Shown piece after piece: positions 54,904 to 62,666 of a DNA stretch of 64,000 nucleotides. How positions within the stretch are numbered: the stretch's first letter is position 1; each line of letters begins with the position of its first letter. Source of the DNA: Arthrobacter subterraneus. GTDB lineage: Bacteria > Actinomycetota > Actinomycetes > Actinomycetales > Micrococcaceae. The notes under the pieces are model-generated. The model did not search any database. It was not told the origin of the DNA and saw nothing but the letters and a program-made list of their open reading frames with translations. The position numbers and the translations under genes were made by a program. The DNA lies in contig NZ_FNDT01000004.1 of assembly GCF_900099735.1 (NCBI RefSeq), positions 124,001 through 188,000 of the forward strand, written 5' to 3'.

Positions 54904-56556
54904 TCACTCAGGCCAGCAGGCACGTTCAGGCTCCGATGCAGTTCCGTTTGCCCGCACTATCTGTATATCAGCGCAGGTGGGTCCGTCCGGGTTGGCCACG
55001 ACGGGGGCTTCGGTCTGGACTGTCCGGTCCCAGTCACCTTCCTCCTGCACGGTGACCGTCCGGAACCGGTACACGTCCCCGTCCTGCGGATCGGGGTTGG
55101 TCCAGGTGAAGACCACAGCGTTGCCGGACTCCTCCGCGGTGATGTCCGTCGGCGTCGGGACAACTCCCTCGACACCGGCGAGCGCATCGGCCGGCGGCTG
55201 GGTGGGCGGCGCCACGGCGGGCTCCTCCTCCGGCTGTCCGTTGAGGACCGCGAACGCGCCGAGCACGACGGCGGCAAGCACCACCAGTCCCAGGAGGATC
55301 CCTGCCAGCGGCCCCCGCTTCCGGCGCACCGGGTCGGGTTCCTCCGTTTCCGTTTCCGCGCCCGGCCCCGCGGGGCGGTGGACGGTGGTGTCCAGCCGCA
55401 CCGAGTCGGCGTGCGGATCCCTGCCGCGCAGCACCGTGCGGTCCCGCCAGCCCTGGTCATCGGTTGCGTCGGTCTCGGCATCCGGCTGCGCTGTACCGGA
55501 GGAGGACCACGACGACGACGGCGACGGGTAGGTGGGCACGCCCGGCTGCGCCTCCCGGGCCGGTGCCGTCCGCGCGGCCGGCGAGAAGGTGGGCGAGAAG
55601 GTGGGCGATTCCGGGTCGATGGAGACCACCTTGCGCACCCGGGTGGCCTCGGCGCCGTCGTCGTCCTCGCGGACGTGTTCGGTGTCATCGAGCACTTCGA
55701 AGGGGGTGACCGAGATGCCCAGCTCCGTCTGGATGCGCTGCAGCGTCAGCGCGAATGAGTGCGCGGAGTCGTAGCGTGCGGCCGGGTTCTTCGCCATGGC
55801 GGTGGCAAGGGCGAGCTCGAGGGACTGCGGCAGATCGTCCCGGCCGATCGGGGCGAGCGGCATGGAGCCGATGCGGTCCATGAGCTGACGCTGCGAATTG
55901 TCCATTCCGGGGAAAACAAACGGCGAGCGCCCCGCAAGCAGGGTGTACAGGGTGGCGCCGAGGGACCAGACGTCCATCCGGACGCCGTCCACGGCGCCGC
56001 CGTCGAACGCTTCCGGCGGCGACCACGGGATGGACATGCCGAGGTCCTCGTCGGCGCCGCCGTCGGTGGTGCCGGAGATTCCGAAGTCCGTGAGCGCGGG
56101 ACGGTTGTAGTCGGTCACCAGGATGTTGGCGGGCTTGATATCCCGGTGCACAATCCCGGCGCGGTGCGCGGACTCGACGGCGGAGGAGACCTGGACTCCG
56201 ATCGCGAGAGTCTCCGCGAGGGACAGCCGGCCCTTGCGGTACCGCACGTCCAGGCTGGGCCGGGAGCAGTATTCCATTGCGAGGTAGGAGTGGCCGTCAT
56301 CGGTGATGTTGGCTTCGTAGATGGTGACGATGTATGGGTGCGTGGAGAGCTGGGCCATGAGGTTGGCCTCGGACTCGAATGCCTTCCGGGCACCCTCGGT
56401 GAGCAGCCCGGAGACCAGGACCTTGACGGCCACGCGCCGGCGGGGGCGGTCCTGCTCATACAGGTAGACGTCGGAGAAGCCGCCGGATCCGAGCAGGCTG
56501 ACGTAACGGTAGCCGGGGATGTGCGGCGGCGGCGCGGCGGCGCGGCGTGAACTCAT
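54904..56556 (-). CDS. Transmembrane Ser/Thr protein kinase (PknB-like)
   Basis: A 550-residue kinase. The kinase domain covers about residues 15-280: LGSGGFSDVYLYE, the Lys in VAVKVL, VHRDIKPANILV, LTDFGIS and SPPEAFDG; all catalytic residues are present. A Pro/Ser-rich linker, a single helix (GILLGLVVLAAVVLGAFAVL, about residues 417-438) and an outer domain of about 100 residues with fibronectin-like character (VVFTWTNPDPQDGDVYRF) complete it. It probably phosphorylates the FHA proteins of this locus. The ATG at 56556 overlaps the upstream FHA stop by four bases. Confidence 0.93.
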   Translation of the reverse strand: MSSRRAAAPPPHIPGYRYVSLLGSGGFSDVYLYEQDRPRRRVAVKVLVSGLLTEGARKAFESEANLMAQLSTHPYIVTIYEANITDDGHSYLAMEYCSRPSLDVRYRKGRLSLAETLAIGVQVSSAVESAHRAGIVHRDIKPANILVTDYNRPALTDFGISGTTDGGADEDLGMSIPWSPPEAFDGGAVDGVRMDVWSLGATLYTLLAGRSPFVFPGMDNSQRQLMDRIGSMPLAPIGRDDLPQSLELALATAMAKNPAARYDSAHSFALTLQRIQTELGISVTPFEVLDDTEHVREDDDGAEATRVRKVVSIDPESPTFSPTFSPAARTAPAREAQPGVPTYPSPSSSWSSSGTAQPDAETDATDDQGWRDRTVLRGRDPHADSVRLDTTVHRPAGPGAETETEEPDPVRRKRGPLAGILLGLVVLAAVVLGAFAVLNGQPEEEPAVAPPTQPPADALAGVEGVVPTPTDITAEESGNAVVFTWTNPDPQDGDVYRFRTVTVQEEGDWDRTVQTEAPVVANPDGPTCADIQIVRANGTASEPERACWPE

Positions 56557-58166
56557 CGCAGGCCCTCGAAGCGCAGGAAGACGTCGTCGCCGAGCTGGGC
56601 GACGTCACCGTCGAGCAGGAACGCGCTCTCGCCCTCCCCCAGCCGCCGGGGCGGCTGGCCGGCGCGGATGAGTACCGTGCCGTTCGTGGCCTTGAGGTCG
56701 CACAGCAGGACGTGCCAGCCGTCGAGCCGGACCTCGACGTGGGAGCGGGAGATGTCGCCTCCGGCGCTTGTCACCTGCACCAGCTTCGGCATTCCGCTGC
56801 CCTGTACCCGGGAGACGGAGGGCTGCCGCCCGATAATCAGCGACTGGTCCAGCTCCACCACCTCACCGGTCGAGATGCGCATGGTGCCGAGGCTGGGGCG
56901 CCGGACCCGGCGCGGCTCGCCGTCCAGCGGCTGCGAACAAAGACCGCAGTCGGGTGCTTCGGGCGGGTTGGCGTGGCCCTGACCGCACAGCCGTGCCAGG
57001 ACCAGCGGTCCTGTCCCCGGGCGGACGTCGGATCCGGGCTGGGATGTGGCTTCGGGCTGGGCACTGGATCCGGGCTGGGACGGTGCGGCGGTGTGTAGGT
57101 CGCTGCGCATGATCGTGTGGCCGTCGTGGTCAGAATCCTGCCCGGTGGAGGGCGGGGTTGGCGCCGGCTCTCCGTGCGGGACCGGCAACGGCACCGCCGG
57201 GGAGTCGGGTTCGGGGCTCCTGCGGATCCAGGGTACGGAGTCGATCAACTCGCCGGGCGCGGACACCGGGATGGGCGTCGGAGCGGGTGTCGGACCGGGT
57301 TGGCTGGGCGCTGCCGGCTCGGGTCTGGGTTTGGGTTCGGATTCAGGAGCGGGCTCGGCAACAGGCGCCTCCGGTGAAGGAGCATCCGGAACCGCGGGGA
57401 GATCGTCCTCTTCCGGCGGGCGCACGGCAGCATCCTCCACACGCCGCACCACCGTCCGGTCCCACAGGTGGTCATAGCCGGTGGACTGCGACTCCGGGTC
57501 AGGGTCCTGCGAGTTCAGATCCTGCACGAGCTGGTCCTGCACGCGCGGGTCCCGCCCGCCGGGAAGCTGCAGGTCCGGATCCTGGCCGCCGGCAGTACTG
57601 GCGCCGGGAGCGCCGTCGCCGTCGCCGGAGCTGTCGACGGAGGTCAGGTACAGGCTCGGGTTGATGGTCGCTGATTCCTCGGCCTCCAGCGCACCGGTCA
57701 TTGCCCGTTCGGGGTCAAGGTCATTCACGCTTACTCCGGACGCGCGGACAATGCCGGCCTCCAGCGGAAAGGCCGGAGCATCGTCGGCTCCGCGGGCAGG
57801 ACCGGCACGCAGGGTGAACCCACCGCCGTCGATGATCCGCTCCGTCCAGGTGGTGACGTCCTCACCGGAGAGCTCGACCGGAGCGGCACTGCCGTCAGGG
57901 GCGACAGTCAGGCGCACCGCCCCGCGCAGCAGCACGTGCAGCCGGTCGGTGTAGGACACCACGCCGAAGGGAGGCATGGACTCGAGGCCCTGGCCGAAGC
58001 CGCCTGCGACGATCGGCAGGACCGCCTGCAGGTGCGGGTTCTCCCCGAGCTGGTTCCACAGCCGGTCCAAGACCTCCGGCGCCGTGCCCGCCGGCACCAG
58101 CACCACGACGCCACCGCGCACCACACTCAGCCAGTCCTCCCCGGGGAGGTAGCGGACACCACTCAC
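56553..58166 (-). CDS. FHA domain protein with long disordered middle and zinc ribbon
   Basis: A 537-residue protein. The N-terminal 150 residues form an unknown domain (MSGVRYLPGEDWLSVVRGG). The middle (about 170-390) is Pro/Ser/Asp/Glu-rich with many short repeats and probable Thr phosphorylation sites such as WDRTVVRR. A zinc ribbon CGQGHANPPEAPDCGLC follows, and the last 100 residues are an FHA domain (LIIGRQPSVSRV, ISRSHVEVRL, LKATNGT). It probably acts as a phospho-dependent scaffold between kinase, phosphatase and ATPase. Overlaps both neighbours by four bases. Start ATG at 58166. Confidence 0.88.
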   Translation of the reverse strand: MSGVRYLPGEDWLSVVRGGVVVLVPAGTAPEVLDRLWNQLGENPHLQAVLPIVAGGFGQGLESMPPFGVVSYTDRLHVLLRGAVRLTVAPDGSAAPVELSGEDVTTWTERIIDGGGFTLRAGPARGADDAPAFPLEAGIVRASGVSVNDLDPERAMTGALEAEESATINPSLYLTSVDSSGDGDGAPGASTAGGQDPDLQLPGGRDPRVQDQLVQDLNSQDPDPESQSTGYDHLWDRTVVRRVEDAAVRPPEEDDLPAVPDAPSPEAPVAEPAPESEPKPRPEPAAPSQPGPTPAPTPIPVSAPGELIDSVPWIRRSPEPDSPAVPLPVPHGEPAPTPPSTGQDSDHDGHTIMRSDLHTAAPSQPGSSAQPEATSQPGSDVRPGTGPLVLARLCGQGHANPPEAPDCGLCSQPLDGEPRRVRRPSLGTMRISTGEVVELDQSLIIGRQPSVSRVQGSGMPKLVQVTSAGGDISRSHVEVRLDGWHVLLCDLKATNGTVLIRAGQPPRRLGEGESAFLLDGDVAQLGDDVFLRFEGLR

Positions 58167-59005
58167 GAACGCTCCGCTTCCGCCTCGGCAGCGGCGGCTG
58201 CTGTATCCGCACCGATGGTCCGCGGCGCCGTGGTGTGCAGGTCGGCATCGCCGTCGGCGCCGTGCGCGTCCACCACAACCACCGTCACGTTGTCCCGCGC
58301 TCCGCAGCGCAGCGTCTCCTCCACCAGGGCGTCCGCCGTCTGCTGGGGGTCGGTCAGCGAGCTGAGCAGGCTGTAGATGCGCTCCTCGGGCACCTCGGTG
58401 CTCAGTCCGTCCGAGCAGATGAGAATCCGGTCCCCCACTTCCACGGGCATCAGCCAGTAGTCGGCCTCGGAGTCGTCGCCGGTTCCCAGGGCGCGGGTGA
58501 TGACATGCCGGCGGGGATGGCCCGCCGCCTGTTCCTGCGTGATGTGTCCTCGGTCCACCAGTTCCTGCACCTCGGAGTGGTCCACGGAGATCTGGCCGAA
58601 GCGGCCCTGGCTCAACCGGTAGGTCCGCGAATCACCGACGTTGAAGAACAGCCAGTACGGCATCCCCGATTCCTCGACGAGGACCACGCCGGACAGCGTG
58701 GTTCCGGCGCGGCCTCCCGTCTCGGCGCGGATGTGTTCATCGGCTTCCCGCAGCAGGTCCTCGAGGTCCGCGGCGGAAAAGACCGGGCTGTGCTCGCCGA
58801 TGATGGAGCTCTCCCCGAGGGTCCGCACGCAGATGCCGGAGGCCACCTCCCCTGCCTCGTGGCCGCCCATGCCGTCCGCCACGGCGAAGATCGGCTCCGA
58901 TGCGATCAGTGAGTCTTCATTCAGTTGACGCTTGAGGCCGCGGTCGGTCGCGTACCCAACGGTGAGTTTGATGTCCCAGTCCTTTGCCTGTTCCTGATGA
59001 TTCAT
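58163..59005 (-). CDS. PP2C-family protein phosphatase
   Basis: A 280-residue phosphatase with all main PP2C motifs: RGLKRQLNEDSLIA, FAVADGMGGHEAGE, GTTLSGVVL, FNVGDSRTYRL, LICSDGLSTEV and ARDNVTVVVV, which hold two metal ions. It should reverse the action of the Ser/Thr kinase in the same operon. The C-terminal 30 residues are Ala/Glu-rich and probably disordered. Start ATG at 59005, overlapping the previous gene by four bases. Confidence 0.93.
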   Translation of the reverse strand: MNHQEQAKDWDIKLTVGYATDRGLKRQLNEDSLIASEPIFAVADGMGGHEAGEVASGICVRTLGESSIIGEHSPVFSAADLEDLLREADEHIRAETGGRAGTTLSGVVLVEESGMPYWLFFNVGDSRTYRLSQGRFGQISVDHSEVQELVDRGHITQEQAAGHPRRHVITRALGTGDDSEADYWLMPVEVGDRILICSDGLSTEVPEERIYSLLSSLTDPQQTADALVEETLRCGARDNVTVVVVDAHGADGDADLHTTAPRTIGADTAAAAAEAEAERS

Positions 59006-60270
59006 GCCTGTTCCACCCTGAAGCTGCGGTCCCCGAAGTGCACGGTGGAGCCCGGTGCCGCCCAGTGCTGCTGTCCGCCCGGGAGCGGGGTGCGCGCGCC
59101 GTCGGGGGCTGTCACCGCGCTTCCGTTGGTTGAGTGCCGGTCCGTGACCACCAGCCGGCCGGCCTCCACGCTCAGGTGGAGGTGGGTCTTCGAGACCGAG
59201 CGCCCCTCGTCCGGAACAGGGATGAGCTGCGCTGCTTCACCGGCCCTGGCGGCAGGATTGCGGCCGATGAGCGCTGCGGACTGCAGCACCAGGTCCTGTC
59301 CGTCGTCGAGCACTATCCGCACGGCCGGCGGGCCGGCAGCGGGAGCAGCGGAGCGTCGGGAGACAACCGTCTCCCCGGCGTCGTCATCCGGGTGGGTGAT
59401 ACCGAAATCGTGCAGCGGTGAGGTGGGGCCGGTAGGAACCTTCTCGGACTGGAAAACCACCGGCACCGGCCCGGACGCCGGTACGGGCGCTGCGGAAGCC
59501 TCCGGCCGGGAGACCACAGGGGAGGACACCGGCTGCAGCGCCGGGGGCGGCGGCTGCGGAGCGAACGACGACGGCCCGTTGATTCCGCCGGTCTCCAGCG
59601 GATTGCGTCCCCGCCGGACGTCGAACACGAACGTCCTTGCCGCCTTGTCATGCCAGCCCTGGCGCTTCCCGTTGGAATCGAACAGGTTGGAGACCATCAC
59701 GACGACAAACCCGATGACCGGGATAATTCCGGAGAGCCCGATAATGAGGTTGCGCAGGAAGACGGCCATCCAGCCGGGGGCGAACCCCTCCTCGTTGGTG
59801 GTCCGCAGACCGAACATCAGGTTGCCGGGGGTTTTGCCGGTCTTCGCTTCCCAGCCCCACAGGAGAACCCAGTAGCCGAGCGACAGCAGGCTGCCCGCAC
59901 CGACCACCACAAAGAACATGCTCAGATCCACGACGGCGGAACTCGCCGATACCTGCTCGTAGCCGATCAGCGGCATCCCGACGGCGGCCGCAACTCCCGT
60001 GATCAGCGCAGGCGGGATACCGTCAACCAGTTTTGCTCCCAGCCGCTTGCCGGCCGGACCGTTCTCAAGGTTGAGCTGAGCCATGGCGCCCTGCCGTCCT
60101 CCCTCACCGTCTCTCCGGGCATCAGGATGCGTCGGCGCACTGCCCGGTGGGTCCACTGTACGGACATGCGCGCTGCGATTGGGAATGGAAGCGCCGCAGC
60201 GCACGCAATACGCGGTGCCGGGAGCCACCGGCGAGGAACAGCGCGGGCACTGGATCTCGGCTGCCGTCAC
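59002..60270 (-). CDS. RDD membrane domain protein with C-terminal FHA domain
   Basis: A 422-residue protein. The N-terminus is a zinc ribbon (CPRCSSPVAPGTAYCVRCG). An RDD domain of about 150 residues follows (GKRLGAKLVDGIPPALITGV, four helices, WHDKAARTFVFDV). A Pro-rich linker leads to an FHA domain near the end (ALIGRNPAA, VSKTHLHLSV, DRHSTNGS). It anchors an FHA sensor to the membrane and may bring phosphorylated partners to the transporter. Start ATG at 60270, overlapping the transglutaminase-like gene by four bases. Confidence 0.9.
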   Translation of the reverse strand: MTAAEIQCPRCSSPVAPGTAYCVRCGASIPNRSAHVRTVDPPGSAPTHPDARRDGEGGRQGAMAQLNLENGPAGKRLGAKLVDGIPPALITGVAAAVGMPLIGYEQVSASSAVVDLSMFFVVVGAGSLLSLGYWVLLWGWEAKTGKTPGNLMFGLRTTNEEGFAPGWMAVFLRNLIIGLSGIIPVIGFVVVMVSNLFDSNGKRQGWHDKAARTFVFDVRRGRNPLETGGINGPSSFAPQPPPPALQPVSSPVVSRPEASAAPVPASGPVPVVFQSEKVPTGPTSPLHDFGITHPDDDAGETVVSRRSAAPAAGPPAVRIVLDDGQDLVLQSAALIGRNPAARAGEAAQLIPVPDEGRSVSKTHLHLSVEAGRLVVTDRHSTNGSAVTAPDGARTPLPGGQQHWAAPGSTVHFGDRSFRVEQA

Positions 60271-62666
60271 TGCTCCGGCCTCCGCACCGTGCCGCGGCGT
60301 GGAGCGGGAGCCATCCTGGAGCGGGTCTCGCGGATCAGGGACCGCGGCGAGAACTTTGCCCGCTGCCGCCGGAACCAGCCGACGGAGCCGCGCATGTCCT
60401 CCAGCGACGTTTCCACGGCATTCCAGTACTCCCCCACTTCCTGCTCGGTGGGCTCACCGGCGGCGAAGATGCTGGCATCCGCGCGTTCGGCGAGGAGTGT
60501 GGTGGACCCCGCGCTGGCCGGGAAGGCCTGCCCGAGCTCCCGCGCGCTCTCGCGGCGGGTGGCCTTTGCATTGGTGTCGGCTCCGAGGTCCGTTGCCAGG
60601 CTCAGCACCTCGCTCCAGCCGCCGCCGACCCGCTGGGAAGGCGCGCCGTCGTTCGCCCGCCGCTTCCGGCGTCGTACCTTCAGCAGGAGGATCAGCAGCA
60701 GCGGCAGCAGCAGGACGCCCAGCGGAATCAGGGCGAGCGCAATGGCCCGGATCAGCGGCCCCCAGTCGTCCCAGAAGTCCTTCTGGCGGTCTTCGGCATC
60801 CTGCGGTTCGGGGGCGGAGTCCGGCGGGAGCTCGGCCGGCTCCTGCGGCGGCGGCGGGGGCTGCAGGACCTGCGGTTTCGGCGAGGACCGGGGCTGCTGC
60901 TGGGGTGGTACCGGCTCGTTGTCCTCCGGCGGCGTGGGGTTCAGCGGGACCCAGCCGGCGTTGTCGAACGCGACTTCCACCCAGGCGTGCACGTCCTCGC
61001 CGGTCAGGGCGATCGGCGCGGACGGATCCTCCACCTCGTCCCAGTCCGGGTAGAAGCCCATCACCACCCGGGCGGGGATGTTGAGCTTGCGGGCCATCAG
61101 GGCCATCGCGACGGCGTACTGCTCGTCGTCGCCGACCATCTGCTCAGCGTCCAGGAGGGTGAGCATGCGCGCGGCGCCGTGGCCGGGCAGCGAGGGGGCT
61201 TCACCGTCCTTGCCGTTGCTGAAGAAGCCCTGTGAACTCAGCACCTGTTCGAGGCGGCGCACCCGCTCGATGGGGTCGGACACCTCCCCCACGTACTCGC
61301 TGGCTTTGGAGGCGATGACCGGAGGCTCGTTCCGGACCCGCGGGAGGGTGAGGTCGGCGAAGTCGTACTGCGTGAGCACCTCGTCGCTCGGGATGTCGGG
61401 GAAGACCACGTTGACGCTGTACGTGTCGCCGGACTGGACGCCGATCGTCGACAGGGCGGTGCGGGCGTCGTCGTTGTAGTACAGGGACCGGTTCAGGTCC
61501 TGGGACCGCGGCCCGCCCAGGTCCACCCCGAGCAGCTCGCCGCCGGAGGGCAGCCACACCCCGTTGTAGGCCCCGACGGTGATGTCCAGCGTTGCCACCG
61601 TGCCCTCGTCCTCGGCGAGGTCGGCGCTGCCCAGCTGCTGGGCGTCGCCCACCCTGGCGAAGTTCCCGGCAGCCTGCGGGTTCACGTTGTAGACCACGCC
61701 GTCGTAGGCGTCCATCGCGGCGAGGCGGATCCGCTGCCCTTCGGGGAGCCCAGCGACGGTGAGCAGGGTTTCGTCGGTCTGGTCCTTGACGTACTTGCGG
61801 AAGCTGGTGAGCGGGCTCGGGTAGTCGAACAGGTCCACGGGAGGCTCGACGACGTCGCGCAGGACATCCCGGTCGGTGCCGCCGGCGAGCACCGGGTTGA
61901 TCAGGAGGGTGAGGACGGTTCCCACCGCCAGGACCGCGCCGCCCAGTCCGACGCGCCGGGCCGTATTGGACTGGAGACCGCCCGAAGCCGCGGAGGCGCT
62001 GCCGTCCGGCGGGAGCGCTGCGTTGGCGGACAGGGCCCCGCTGCGGTCCGTCCGCGCGATGTCGCGGCGGTACGCCAGCCACGCGGTGAGGGCGACCACC
62101 AGCAGCACGCCGCGGAGCTCCGGCAGGGAGGCCCGGTTGGTGCCGAAGGCGATGCTCGCCACAAACAATCCGAAGACCGGCAGGAGCACCCAGTAGGGTG
62201 TGCGGACGCGCCAGGCGAGCAGCCCTGCCGCCACCGAGAACAGGAGTGCGGAGAGGAAGGGGACCACGAGCATGCCGCGACTGATTCCCACCGGGTCCGC
62301 GACCGTCAGCAGGTCCTTCCAGGAGAACACGATGCCGACAATGAGGACGCGCAGCGACTCGAGGGTGGGCAGGAATCCCAGGAAGGATTCGACCGGCGCG
62401 GCGAGCGCGTGGCCGAGCAGGAGGTAGGCACCGAACAGGATCCCCGCCGTCGTCCAGAAACCCCACCGCTGGCGGGTGCTCAGCCAGGCGGTGAGCAGGC
62501 CGATGGCGATGCCGCCGAATCCTGCCGCCAGGTAGCGCAGGTCCCCGCCGAAGGTGGGCCCGAAGCCGAGGACGCCGAGCCCGAGGAGGATGGTCAGCGC
62601 TCCGACGTCGATTCCGGTCTGGAAGGTCCCGGGGAGCGAGCGGGTGCGTCCGGTGCGGCGGCTCAT
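60267..62666 (-). CDS. Transglutaminase-like membrane protein (TgpA/DUF3488 type)
   Basis: A 799-residue protein with about six N-terminal helices, an outer transglutaminase-like domain and a last helix (ALALIPLGVLLLPLLLILLL) with a cytosolic tail. The domain contains VGDDEQYAVAMALMARKLNI followed by PARVVMGF and GEDVHAWVEVAFDNAGWVPL. The Cys expected in the first motif is replaced by Asp, while His and the following Pro/Asp part are kept, so it may lack classic transglutaminase activity. TgpA-like genes usually sit beside DUF58 and MoxR genes, as here. Start ATG at 62666. Confidence 0.9.
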   Translation of the reverse strand: MSRRTGRTRSLPGTFQTGIDVGALTILLGLGVLGFGPTFGGDLRYLAAGFGGIAIGLLTAWLSTRQRWGFWTTAGILFGAYLLLGHALAAPVESFLGFLPTLESLRVLIVGIVFSWKDLLTVADPVGISRGMLVVPFLSALLFSVAAGLLAWRVRTPYWVLLPVFGLFVASIAFGTNRASLPELRGVLLVVALTAWLAYRRDIARTDRSGALSANAALPPDGSASAASGGLQSNTARRVGLGGAVLAVGTVLTLLINPVLAGGTDRDVLRDVVEPPVDLFDYPSPLTSFRKYVKDQTDETLLTVAGLPEGQRIRLAAMDAYDGVVYNVNPQAAGNFARVGDAQQLGSADLAEDEGTVATLDITVGAYNGVWLPSGGELLGVDLGGPRSQDLNRSLYYNDDARTALSTIGVQSGDTYSVNVVFPDIPSDEVLTQYDFADLTLPRVRNEPPVIASKASEYVGEVSDPIERVRRLEQVLSSQGFFSNGKDGEAPSLPGHGAARMLTLLDAEQMVGDDEQYAVAMALMARKLNIPARVVMGFYPDWDEVEDPSAPIALTGEDVHAWVEVAFDNAGWVPLNPTPPEDNEPVPPQQQPRSSPKPQVLQPPPPPQEPAELPPDSAPEPQDAEDRQKDFWDDWGPLIRAIALALIPLGVLLLPLLLILLLKVRRRKRRANDGAPSQRVGGGWSEVLSLATDLGADTNAKATRRESARELGQAFPASAGSTTLLAERADASIFAAGEPTEQEVGEYWNAVETSLEDMRGSVGWFRRQRAKFSPRSLIRETRSRMAPAPRRGTVRRPEQ

